Shown: positions 1-5,784, numbered from the stretch's first letter. The stretch is 12,794 nucleotides of DNA from an uncultured Lachnospiraceae bacterium (GCA_910586585.1 CAJUKA010000111.1:1-12794), one strand, 5' to 3'. Made by a program: numbers and translations. Notes: generated by a model not told the origin, from the sequence alone.

Positions 1-82
1 ATAGACCATATGATAATATTATATTGGGATTGATGAATTATTAAAATTCCTGTTTATCTACTAACTGCCTTAACTTTCCTTA

Positions 83-100
83 ATTTTCAAGGCTTTGCGG
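83..100 (+). repeat. Probable attL core
   Basis: Reads ATTTTCAAGGCTTTGCGG. The same 18 bases with one change (C to G at the tenth base after the leading A) occur in the same orientation at 12311-12328. A direct repeat next to a tyrosine integrase gene and repeated at the far side of the cargo is the expected product of site-specific integration. Bases 1-82 outside it are AT-rich, hold no gene I can recognise, and are probably host DNA. Confidence 0.6.
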
Positions 101-127
101 TATGCCTGACCTCAAAATATGTATCCT

Positions 128-168
128 TTTCCCTTGTTTTTGCCCTTATGAGCAGATTACAAGGGAAA
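128..168. promoter_or_regulatory. Integrase arm-type sites, left end
   Basis: The block 131-152 (CCCTTGTTTTTGCCC followed by TTATGAG) recurs with a single change at 12215-12236 near the right end. An inverted partner, TTTCCCTTGT at 128-137 against ACAAGGGAAA at 159-168, gives a 10-bp dyad. Such clustered repeats between the att core and the integrase gene fit arm-type binding sites of a tyrosine integrase. The dyad sits just beyond the integrase stop codon and could also act as a weak transcription stop, but no T-run follows on the integrase strand. Confidence 0.5.
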
Positions 169-193
169 GTTTTTGTTATTCAGTTTTCATTGA

Positions 194-1492
194 TTAATTC
201 ATTCCCACAACCTTATCCAAGAGTTTAGCTGAATCCCGTTTTGCCTCCCTTGTAGCATGTGCATAGACATTCATGGTGGTGCTTACGTCTGAATGTCCTA
301 AAAGTTCCTGCACATCTTTTGGCTGCGCCCCGTTTGATAACAGGTTTGTTGTGTATGTGTGTCTTAGTGTGTGGAAATGGAAACCCTCTAACTCTGGCAC
401 TTTCCTCGCCGCTGTCCGGCAGGCTGTTTCTACGGTGGCAGGAAGTTCAAGACAGCCATCTTCCCTCAAACATACAAAGGAAATTTCCGTATAGTCCTTT
501 GGCACATCTTCTGTCATTCCCAAGCTGTAATACTCATAATGAACCCTGTTCTTTTCCGTAACTTCTTTGTAGAAATTGCTATGATAGAGTTCGCCATACT
601 GCATACGGTTTTTAAGCTGCTGTTTTCTTGCTTTCTTCAAGATGTCAGCGAGGGCATTGCCAAAATCAACTATCCGCACTTTCTTCCTCTTTGTCGAGCC
701 GATTTCGTGCTTATGGGTGGCGCCATTGTAGCGGACACTCCTGCGGACTGTCAGACATTGTTCCTCAAGGTTGATGTCCTGCCAAGTAAGTCCTGCAACT
801 TCCCCAAGCCTAAGCCCTGTGAAATACGCTATCTGTACGGGCAGGATTGCGTCTTTACTCCGCTTTCCAAGCTGTGTAATCAACTTTTGGTACTGTTCAT
901 ACGAAATAGGCTTGACCTTGCCTGTTTCAGTGTCCGTTTCCTCCGCAAACAAATCCATATCGTCCTTTTTGTGCCTCATTACCACATACTGCATGGGATT
1001 GAATGTGATGTACTGTTTCGGAAACACTGCAAAGCGGAAGGACTGCTGCAATACTGCGGAGAATGACCTTACATAATCTTTGGAATACCCTTTAGAAACA
1101 AAATCTTCGATAGTGCCCCCAAAAGACATGATATCCATGAATTGCTGTAAATGCCCCGAAGTGACCGTTTTTAGCTTTCGTCTGCTTACAGGATGCTGTT
1201 TAATGCGGTTGATTGCCTGTAAATAAGTACCGACAGTGCCATTGCTTAATGTGCCTGTCTTTAATTCTTCCTCCGCCCATGTGTCAAGCAACTGTCCGAG
1301 GGTGATATTGTCCGCCTTTGCAATGAATTTCTTGCTTTCGTAATCTTCCATTGCCTGCCTTAGCAGCTTTTCCGTTTCGCTTTTGTTTTCTGTTCCTGCA
1401 CACTCTTTCTGTACCAAGTTTCCGCTTGCGTCCTCCACATAAAAGCGGTAGTACCATTTCTTTCCTTTCTTCCGTACTGATCCTTTTGCCAT
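194..1492 (-). CDS. int: Tyrosine-type site-specific integrase
   Basis: Encodes a 432-aa phage-type integrase that would cut and rejoin DNA at the att sites for integration and, with Xis, excision. The N-terminus (about residues 4-30, KKGKKWYYRF) looks like the AP2-like arm-binding domain of Tn916-type integrases. It is followed by a SAM-like core-binding domain (about 62-155) and a C-terminal catalytic domain. Catalytic residues visible are R228 (GLRLGE), a Lys near 269-271, H374 and R377 (HTLRH), H400 (LLGHS) and nucleophile Y410 (MNVYAHAT); all are present, so it looks active. The start at 1492 (MAKGSVRKKG) is preferred over an in-frame ATG at 1537 because GGAG lies 8 nt upstream of it. 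It is downstream of and co-directional with the XRE regulator, with a 117-nt gap containing a hairpin. Confidence 0.95.
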   Translation of the reverse strand: MAKGSVRKKGKKWYYRFYVEDASGNLVQKECAGTENKSETEKLLRQAMEDYESKKFIAKADNITLGQLLDTWAEEELKTGTLSNGTVGTYLQAINRIKQHPVSRRKLKTVTSGHLQQFMDIMSFGGTIEDFVSKGYSKDYVRSFSAVLQQSFRFAVFPKQYITFNPMQYVVMRHKKDDMDLFAEETDTETGKVKPISYEQYQKLITQLGKRSKDAILPVQIAYFTGLRLGEVAGLTWQDINLEEQCLTVRRSVRYNGATHKHEIGSTKRKKVRIVDFGNALADILKKARKQQLKNRMQYGELYHSNFYKEVTEKNRVHYEYYSLGMTEDVPKDYTEISFVCLREDGCLELPATVETACRTAARKVPELEGFHFHTLRHTYTTNLLSNGAQPKDVQELLGHSDVSTTMNVYAHATREAKRDSAKLLDKVVGMN

Positions 1493-1507
1493 AATCGTTT
1501 CTCCTTT

Positions 1508-1539
1508 CAATGAACGCATTTCTGCGTATGTAATCATTG
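1508..1539 (-). promoter_or_regulatory. Hairpin in the int leader
   Basis: On the minus strand ACGCA-GAAA-TGCGT forms a perfect 5-bp stem with a GAAA tetraloop. It is enclosed by CAATGA/TCATTG with a one-sided internal loop. The structure ends directly upstream of the int ribosome site (AAAGGAG), so it could influence int translation or mRNA stability. Function is inferred. Confidence 0.35.
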
Positions 1540-1609
1540 AACAGATATGGCAGTCGGAACTGATGGAATGCTTTCTGAAAATAAGGATAGCATAAAATCT
1601 GCTGTCCCG

Positions 1610-2230
1610 CTATACCGAATCGGAATCTTCCCCTGATAAAAGACCGGAAAGCCTTGCAGCGGCGGCATCAGGGTTTTTGGAGTAGAGCCTCACTATGTCG
1701 CCCATATCATTAAGGGCATTTACAGTGTGGGTAATCTCCCGCAGGAACATGATTTCATTATATTCCCTGTCTGATTCAAATCCCATTGTTTTTGCAAGCT
1801 GTGCGCTTTCCTTGTTGCCCTTAAACTTCCTGCACGCAAGGCGGAACGATTCCACAAACAGCTCATATTCCTGCAACATCAGCAGCAGCAGGTCTTTTGA
1901 AAAGTCTGATTCGGAAGTTTCCATGTCATAGGGCAGCTTTGAAAGAATGGAGGACATGGCATCACGGATTAACATTTCCTTTTTATCCGTAATGTCAGAT
2001 TCATATTCCTCCGTTTCGCCTTTTAACCACTCTACGGAAACATGGAGTGCGTCTGCCAGACCGTCAAGGACAAGTTTCTTGGTGTTGTCAATCGTTCCTG
2101 CCTCATACCTCTGAATGGTGGATGCGGTAACGCCCATTTTTTCAGCAACATAAGGCTGGTTGACGCCTAATTCCAATCTACGCTGTTTTGCCCTGATGCC
2201 GATTACCTTGCGCAGCTCTTTGTCTTTCAT
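1610..2230 (-). CDS. XRE-family HTH transcriptional regulator
   Basis: A 206-aa protein with a Cro/CI-type helix-turn-helix at about residues 8-68. Visible in it are QRRLELGVNQPYVAEKMGV, the recognition segment TASTIQRYEAG, then ALHVSVEWLKG, which closes the fold. The remaining ~135 residues are mostly charged and helical (LPYDMETSESDFSKDLLLLM onward), with no enzyme motif that I recognise; they may mediate oligomerisation or sensing. It is preceded by AAAGGAGG 9 nt before the ATG and by a good sigma-A promoter. It is transcribed away from xis and upstream of int. Its position suggests it controls the int/xis switch, probably through the two inverted 13-bp sites in the divergent promoter region. 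That role is inference from layout. Confidence 0.88.
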   Translation of the reverse strand: MKDKELRKVIGIRAKQRRLELGVNQPYVAEKMGVTASTIQRYEAGTIDNTKKLVLDGLADALHVSVEWLKGETEEYESDITDKKEMLIRDAMSSILSKLPYDMETSESDFSKDLLLLMLQEYELFVESFRLACRKFKGNKESAQLAKTMGFESDREYNEIMFLREITHTVNALNDMGDIVRLYSKNPDAAAARLSGLLSGEDSDSV

Positions 2231-2261
2231 GTTGGTTTTCCTCCTTTATCGGTATGGTTAA

Positions 2262-2290
2262 AGTATACCATACCAAAACCATTATTGCAA
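2262..2290 (-). promoter_or_regulatory. Promoter of the XRE regulator (and probably int)
   Basis: On the minus strand TTGCAA (2290-2285) and TATACT (2267-2262) are separated by exactly 17 bp, upstream of the regulator's ribosome site. The -35 box lies inside one operator-like 13-mer, and an inverted repeat GGTATGG/CCATACC (2251-2257, 2268-2274) surrounds the -10. This layout suits autorepression. Confidence 0.65.
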
Positions 2291-2297
2291 TATGCAA
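2285..2297 (+). promoter_or_regulatory. Operator-like 13-mer, copy 1
   Basis: TTGCAATATGCAA is the exact reverse complement of the 13-mer at 2374-2386. It overlaps the -35 box of the minus-strand regulator promoter. A shared regulatory protein, most simply the adjacent XRE regulator, would bind both copies. Confidence 0.55.
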
Positions 2298-2328
2298 GTT
2301 AAAAATAATTTTTAAAATAACATAACGC

Positions 2329-2357
2329 TTGACAAGGAAATATAAATGATGTATAGT
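2329..2357 (+). promoter_or_regulatory. Promoter of xis
   Basis: TTGACA (2329-2334) and TATAGT (2352-2357) have a 17-bp spacer, a near-consensus sigma-A promoter. The -10 region is part of a dyad TATAGTA-AGCA-TACTATA (2352-2369), a possible extra operator. Confidence 0.75.
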
Positions 2358-2373
2358 AAGCATACTATAAAAA

Positions 2374-2386
2374 TTGCATATTGCAA
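2374..2386 (-). promoter_or_regulatory. Operator-like 13-mer, copy 2
   Basis: TTGCATATTGCAA, the inverted copy of the site at 2285-2297, lies between the xis promoter -10 and the xis ribosome site. Binding here would block xis transcription by a roadblock or by looping with copy 1. Confidence 0.55.
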
Positions 2387-2405
2387 TTTAAGAGGAGGAG
2401 AATGA

Positions 2406-2636
2406 ATGACAGAAATGAAGATTGCCCTTTCGATTGAGGAGGCGGCAGACTACACGGGTGTTGGTCGGAACACACTAAGGAAACTGGTAGAGTGGAATAA
2501 GCTCCCTGTATTGAAAGTGGGGAGAAAGGTACTTATCAAAAAGGACATTCTGGAAATGTTTATGACTGTCAATGAGGGAAGGGATTTGAGGGACAAGGGC
2601 AATGTCAAAGCAGTAACAAGAAAATCGGCTGTATAA
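2406..2636 (+). CDS. xis: Excisionase-family DNA-binding protein
   Basis: A 76-aa protein with an HTH_17/MerR-like winged helix. IALSIEEAADYTGVGRNTLR is the helix-turn-helix, KLPVLKVGRKVLI is the wing that ends in the characteristic VGRK, and KKDILEMF is the closing helix. This is the standard form of excisionase proteins in Firmicutes integrative elements, which bend DNA at the att site and favour excision by Int. The start at 2406 has AGGAGGAG just upstream; an overlapping out-of-frame ATG at 2402 leads nowhere. Divergent from the regulator, with its own strong promoter. A role as a transcriptional activator of transfer genes rather than a recombination factor is the main alternative. Confidence 0.85.
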   Translation: MTEMKIALSIEEAADYTGVGRNTLRKLVEWNKLPVLKVGRKVLIKKDILEMFMTVNEGRDLRDKGNVKAVTRKSAV

Positions 2637-2647
2637 AAGGCAGGCGC

Positions 2648-2816
2648 ATGGTGGCAGTGAACTTAAAAAATGCAATCATTTTTGGAAAATGAACTCAAAA
2701 AATGCAGTCACTTTTGAAGAATGAACTTAAAAAGTAAGTTCACTGAAAAAACTGTGATATAGGTTCCATAAAAAATGAACTTAAAAAGTGCAATCATTTT
2801 GAAGAAAATCAGTTGA
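2648..2816 (+). repeat. Tandem repeat of overlapping micro-ORFs / hairpins
   Basis: Four copies of a repeat beginning TGAACTTAAAAA start at 2658, 2690, 2722 and 2776, with a period of 32, 32 and 54 bp. Copies 1, 2 and 4 share the form TGAACT-AAAAA-TGCA-TCA-TTTTG. Each copy can be read as a tiny ORF: 2648-2692 (ending NLKNAIIFGK), 2689-2724 (MNSKNAVTFEE), 2721-2762 (MNLKSKFTEKTVI) and 2775-2816 (MNLKSAIILKKIS). The first three are chained by ATGA stop/start overlaps. Each of copies 1, 2 and 4 also contains a short hairpin (AAAAATG-CAAT-CATTTTT in copy 1). The array sits between xis and oriT/mob. It could be iteron-like protein-binding sites or a translated leader; the sequence alone does not decide. 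Confidence 0.7.
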
Positions 2817-2984
2817 CCGCCGGCAACAGCAGAAATGCAATTCAGCATAACCCGTATATTGGGTACAGATAAGGATAACAGGGACGGGCAGAAATAAAAG
2901 GATTGCCAATAAAATAAGCATTGAACAGCCGGAAAACTGTTTCCAATATGCTGAAAGCACATTTCACTGGATACCCTCGGAGAG

Positions 2985-3071
2985 CCCCCGCAGTATTGGC
3001 GAAGGCAATGGAACATTGACTTTGACAATACTGCTAGGGGGTTATCATCTATGGCGGAGCCAAGATGATAA
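2985..3071 (+). other. MobV-type origin of transfer (oriT)
   Basis: An inverted repeat CCCCCGCAGTATTG (2985-2998) / CAATACTGCTAGGGGG (3026-3041) is followed by a second hairpin at 3042-3071. The second hairpin has stems TTATCATCT/AGATGATAA and TGGC/GCCA, loop GGA and one bulged A. The junction TAGGGGG/TTAT matches the form of the pMV158 nick region (TAGTGTG/TTAT), predicting a nick between 3041 and 3042. The site lies immediately upstream of the relaxase gene, as in MobV systems. TTGACA at 3022-3027 could be the -35 of an autoregulated mob promoter, but no convincing -10 follows. Bases 2817-2984 before it hold nothing I can identify. Confidence 0.75.
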
Positions 3072-3105
3072 CCGCACTGCTCCAACATGAAATCAGGGAG
3101 GAAAC

Positions 3106-4386
3106 ATGGGAGAGATTTCTTTCAGCAACCACATCAGCAACAAGAAAAGCGCAATCAACAGCAAGACAAAACTCGCAGGAGTAGCAAAACACAATCTGAG
3201 GAAATACCACTCGCAGGATTACAGCAGGGATAACATCACACTTCTTTATGGGACAACCAATCTCATGCAGGACGTGAAAAATGTATACCGCAGAGAATTT
3301 GACACCGCCCTGCATGAATACAATGCAAAGCAGACAAGACCGGAAAGACGGATTGGCGATTATTTTGAACATGTATCCGAAACGGAACAGGACATGGCGG
3401 TGGAGGTCATCATACAATGCGGGGATAAAAAATTTTGGGAGCAGAACAGCGGTGACAAAATATTTATGAAACAGGTCTATAAGCAGCTCCTTTTGAAATT
3501 GCAGGAGTATCTGCCGGATTTTAAGATTGCAAATGCGGTAGTCCATTTTGATGAGGCAAGCCCGCATATGCACGTTGTAGGTGTTCCGGTGGGAAGAGGG
3601 TTTAAGCGTGGCTTGTCAACAAAAGTGTCAAAGCGATCCGTATTCACGCCCCAAGTCCTGTCGGAAGTTTTGCAGGATAAAATGCGGGCAGACGCCAACC
3701 ACTATATGAAAGCTATCTTCCAACAGGAAGTAAAGGAAAAGAAAAAGGGAAAAAACCATGACCTGACGGTTGCGGAATACAAAGTTGCAAAAGAGGAAGA
3801 AAAGATTGAAAAACTATCAACGGATAAAATAGGACTGGAGGCTGACATTCTCGTTCTGAACCATAAAAAGTCCACTACGCAGAGGGTATTGGACGAATTG
3901 GACGGGGAGATTGAAAGTTCCAATATCTTTCTGAAAGCACTTCAAAAGATAAAGCAGTTTATACAGGCGTATCTTCCCTTTGCGCCATTGATTGAGGAAT
4001 TTGCGAACCATGTGGAACGTGGGGAGGATATAGAGGCAGGAAACAGATTTCGGGGGTTGTTTACCGCACTTGGGGAACTGCTAAATTCATTTAAGGAGAT
4101 CATAAAAGACGGGTTATGCTGGTTCCCACGCCTTATGCGGTGGCAGACCTCAAAAGGCGAAGTTTCCCCTGTGTTTGAAGATAACAGGAATGAAGGCTAT
4201 TACTACCGGTTGAAATCTTATATGGATATCCATACAAGGCAGGAATACCCAAAGGAACTGATACAGCCGGAAATCAAGCCCGAAAACCGTACTGGCACAA
4301 TAGAGCAGCTAGCGCAGAATGTGGAGGCTGTCGAAAAGCAGGTACAGCTTATGGGTGTAAAAATGAGCCGGAATCAGATATATTAA
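3106..4386 (+). CDS. mob: MobV/Pre-family relaxase (plasmid mobilization protein)
   Basis: A 426-aa relaxase that would nick oriT, attach to the 5' end and pilot the strand into a recipient using a helper conjugation apparatus. Motif I is KHNLRKYHSQD, with H29 corresponding to the catalytic histidine of pMV158 MobM. The metal-binding motif is VVHFDEASPHMHVVGVP (H147, D149, E150, H154, H156). Residues ~215-275 are rich in Lys/Glu and probably a coiled coil, as in other MobV proteins. The C-terminus has no domain I recognise. The length is normal for the family and no frameshift is seen. GGAGG ends 4 nt before the ATG. It follows oriT directly and ends near a strong hairpin. TnpZ of Tn4451-type elements is the likely nearest described relative by type. 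Confidence 0.93.
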   Translation: MGEISFSNHISNKKSAINSKTKLAGVAKHNLRKYHSQDYSRDNITLLYGTTNLMQDVKNVYRREFDTALHEYNAKQTRPERRIGDYFEHVSETEQDMAVEVIIQCGDKKFWEQNSGDKIFMKQVYKQLLLKLQEYLPDFKIANAVVHFDEASPHMHVVGVPVGRGFKRGLSTKVSKRSVFTPQVLSEVLQDKMRADANHYMKAIFQQEVKEKKKGKNHDLTVAEYKVAKEEEKIEKLSTDKIGLEADILVLNHKKSTTQRVLDELDGEIESSNIFLKALQKIKQFIQAYLPFAPLIEEFANHVERGEDIEAGNRFRGLFTALGELLNSFKEIIKDGLCWFPRLMRWQTSKGEVSPVFEDNRNEGYYYRLKSYMDIHTRQEYPKELIQPEIKPENRTGTIEQLAQNVEAVEKQVQLMGVKMSRNQIY

Positions 4387-4416
4387 ACTGGGTAGTTATA
4401 ACGCAGCAGATAAAAA

Positions 4417-4500
4417 TTTAAAATCTTATATTATGCAAAAGGACACTTTCATTCTGTGAAAATGTCCTTTTGTGCATATCATTATTTAAAATCTTTTATT
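4417..4500. repeat. 16-bp direct repeats flanking a hairpin
   Basis: TTTAAAATCTTATATT (4417-4432) recurs with one change at 4485-4500 (TTTAAAATCTTTTATT), enclosing the hairpin at 4433-4476. Origin unknown: a small duplication around the terminator or the trace of a tiny insertion. Confidence 0.5.
4433..4476. terminator. Hairpin downstream of mob, probable terminator
   Basis: CAAAAGGACA pairs with TGTCCTTTTG (10 bp), and inside it TTTCA pairs with TGAAA across one mismatch. Outside it, ATGC/GCAT extends the stem with a bulge. It starts 46 nt after the mob stop codon. The T-rich right arm makes termination plausible in either direction, though no long T-run follows. Confidence 0.55.
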
Positions 4501-4577
4501 TTGGATATAGCTAATCTGTTTTCTGCATATCTGTAATACTACGCGAGCACGAATAGACTGAAAGATGAAAAGCACAA

Positions 4578-4607
4578 AAGCAGCAAATCTTTTCAGACTT
4601 ACTGCTT
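4578..4607 (-). terminator. Weak terminator-like hairpin after the symE-like gene
   Basis: On the minus strand AAGCAG/CTGCTT encloses an imperfect inner pairing (AA-TCT/AGATT) and is followed by TTTTGTGCTTTTC. It lies 30 nt beyond the stop of the symE-like gene. The structure is modest and unproven. Confidence 0.3.
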
Positions 4608-4637
4608 GTATGTTCCGTTATAATGTGCGGTAATCAC

Positions 4638-4826
4638 TTAGTTTTTTTCTTCCAGCAGCGGGTTCTCTTTTTCTATGACGATTCTATCCGGTTGGCAGTC
4701 AACGATTACTTTATCGCCGATAGAAAAGCCTAGAGATTCCAGCCACTTTCCTTGCAGGATAATCTGTGAAACGTAAGAGTAATCTTTTCCGCTCCCAGCA
4801 TATACAGTCAGCTTTCTTTTGCTCAT
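4638..4826 (-). CDS. symE: SymE-family toxin-like protein
   Basis: A 62-aa basic protein. The core RKLTVYAGSGKDYSYVSQII followed by LQGKWLESLGFSIGDKVIVD and DRIVIEKE matches the layout of E. coli SymE (RQLTVSYASR-x-PDYSRIP-ITLKGQWLEAAGF-TG). SymE is an AbrB-fold SOS-induced protein reported to act on RNA and to be controlled by the antisense RNA SymR. The family is often labelled type I addiction toxin. This copy has only the ~60-residue core and lacks the C-terminal extension of the E. coli protein. Its ATG overlaps the stop of the upstream 58-aa gene by four bases (ATGA), implying translational coupling. Toxicity is not shown by the sequence; it could also be a DNA-binding AbrB-like regulator. 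Confidence 0.8.
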   Translation of the reverse strand: MSKRKLTVYAGSGKDYSYVSQIILQGKWLESLGFSIGDKVIVDCQPDRIVIEKENPLLEEKN

Positions 4827-4999
4827 TCATCTTCCCTTTCCAAAATGCGCCTGCACTTTATTTCAAAAACACTCCCATCTGCCATTGAAATACCAAAGGT
4901 GTTTTCTTTTTCATGGGTTTCAATATCGGAAATGCCCAATTCTTCACTGTTGTCATTCAAGAAATCAAAAATTCTGTCTTTCAAATAATTTATTTTCAT
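4823..4999 (-). CDS. 58-aa acidic protein co-translated with the SymE-like gene
   Basis: Reads from ATG at 4999 (MKINYLKDRIFDFLNDNSEE) to TGA at 4825-4823. AAAGGAGAGG stands 6 nt upstream of the ATG, an excellent ribosome site. The gene is shorter than common ORF cut-offs, so it is easily missed. The protein is strongly acidic, with a helical N-terminus, a likely beta segment (NTFGISMADGSVFEIKC) and an acidic end (EREDE). I recognise no family. The last four bases overlap the start of the symE-like gene as ATGA, so the two proteins are probably made in a fixed ratio. An acidic small partner encoded ahead of a basic toxin-like protein would fit an antitoxin, but this is inference only; it may equally be an unrelated accessory. 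Confidence 0.8.
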   Translation of the reverse strand: MKINYLKDRIFDFLNDNSEELGISDIETHEKENTFGISMADGSVFEIKCRRILEREDE

Positions 5000-5212
5000 G
5001 GTATACCTCTCCTTTATGTATTATTTATCATTTTTTACTGATTTTCTGTTGTATTATTTAACAATTTATCAATGACTTTATGGTAATTCTTCATTCATAT
5101 ATCATTTTTTTGATAAATTGGTGATTCATCTGTATTCAAAATAATATTGTCATTCGTCTATGGTAACACCACAATCAGTTGGTAAAAGCCATTTTTCCAG
5201 AATTGTTTCCGT

Positions 5213-5342
5213 ATTTCTGAGGTTCTTTCTGAATTTCGGGTATTCACATATTTTCAGGATTTACTACAATCTAGCAAATTGGCTTAGTAAATCAAAACGG
5301 AAATAGTGGAATTACCCAAACATCAGAAAGAACCATTTCTGA
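5213..5342. mobile_element. 114-bp MITE with 8-bp target duplications
   Basis: The element at 5221-5334 begins GGTTCTTTCTGA and ends with its exact complement TCAGAAAGAACC (5323-5334). Imperfect pairing continues through the arms (GGGTA/TACCC) to a perfect inner stem GATTTACTA/TAGTAAATC (5258-5266, 5285-5293), leaving an 18-nt loop. Both sides carry the identical 8-mer ATTTCTGA (5213-5220 and 5335-5342), a target-site duplication. It has no coding capacity. The GGTTCTTT ends and 8-bp duplication resemble ISL3-family transposons, which could mobilise it in trans; that family match is from memory of the family's general ends. Confidence 0.72.
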
Positions 5343-5428
5343 TCCCTGATGCTTTTCCATTTACTCTAATCCATTCAATCAGCCTCCCTTTTGTACCACA
5401 GATTTAACATTTAAAGAAAAAAATCCAG

Positions 5429-5473
5429 TTGCGCCTCTACAGTCCCAATTATAGCATTTCATTTTGCTACAAT
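5429..5473 (+). promoter_or_regulatory. Promoter/box of first HTH gene
   Basis: A 19-base box TTGCGCCTCTACAGTCCCA (5429-5447) is followed after 17 bp by an extended -10, TGCTACAAT (5465-5473). Both parts and the spacing recur 455 bp downstream before the second HTH gene, which supports function. The box may be an operator or include the -35 contact region. Confidence 0.6.
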
Positions 5474-5517
5474 CAAGATAAAAATGTGACTAATTAGTCG
5501 CAGGGAAAGAGGATATT

Positions 5518-5775
5518 ATGCAATGGTTTATACAAGATGTAAATATCGGTAAGAATTTACGGAGTCTGCGCGAACAGCATGGATATTCACAATACAGATT
5601 GGTAATCAAATTACACCTTATGGGAAGCAATATGTCACGCAGCACTTATTCTAAAATTGAAACCGGCACTCGGAATATACGAATTAGTGATTTTCTTGCC
5701 TTGAAACAAATTTATGGTGTGGACTTTTCAGAATTTTTTGCTGGATTGCTGCCAGAGGAGAACACACATCTTTAA
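5518..5775 (+). CDS. Small XRE-type HTH protein, copy 1
   Basis: An 85-aa protein that is almost only a helix-turn-helix: IGKNLRSLREQHGYSQYRL, then a slightly long turn LHLMGSNM, then SRSTYSKIETGTRNI (recognition helix and the conserved E-G). It is a near duplicate of the 83-aa protein at 5972-6223: from residue 31 to 79 only one residue differs, while about 11 of the first 30 differ. In helix 2 the usual SQ-x-EL is SQYRL here, so this copy may bind differently or be drifting. It has its own promoter, an upstream AGGGAAAGAGG and its own hairpin terminator. A DNA-binding repressor is likely; the target is unknown. Confidence 0.82.
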   Translation: MQWFIQDVNIGKNLRSLREQHGYSQYRLVIKLHLMGSNMSRSTYSKIETGTRNIRISDFLALKQIYGVDFSEFFAGLLPEENTHL

Positions 5776-5784
5776 AATTTGAGT

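Larger units (their letters stand above)
5000..5517. other. Intergenic region: operon leader, dyad, MITE, HTH promoter
   Basis: This 518-bp stretch contains no protein gene that I can support. From left to right it holds the leader of the minus-strand SymE-like operon and a 10-bp inverted repeat CAATTTATCA/TGATAAATTG (5062-5071, 5111-5120), a candidate operator. Then come the MITE at 5221-5334 and the promoter box for the first HTH gene at 5429-5473. I could not identify a convincing promoter for the minus-strand operon. Confidence 0.5.

Noticed and set aside
259..1076. Plus-strand open frames across the integrase
   Set aside because: They are antisense to a well-supported integrase with all catalytic residues; no ribosome sites and no recognisable protein pattern.
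1493..1537. Upstream ATG start for the integrase (15 extra residues)
   Set aside because: It would be translated through the hairpin and ribosome site of the better start at 1492, and the extra residues do not resemble integrase N-termini.
2648..2816. Repeat array as a CRISPR
   Set aside because: Repeats are nearly contiguous with no unique spacers, the spacing is irregular at the last copy, and there are no cas genes.
2178..3573. Minus-strand open frames overlapping xis, the repeat array, oriT and mob
   Set aside because: They run opposite to strongly supported genes or sites, lack ribosome sites and have low-complexity composition.
4819..5061. Plus-strand 80-codon frame
   Set aside because: It is antisense to the 58-aa gene, which has a strong ribosome site and a coupled overlap; the plus frame has neither.
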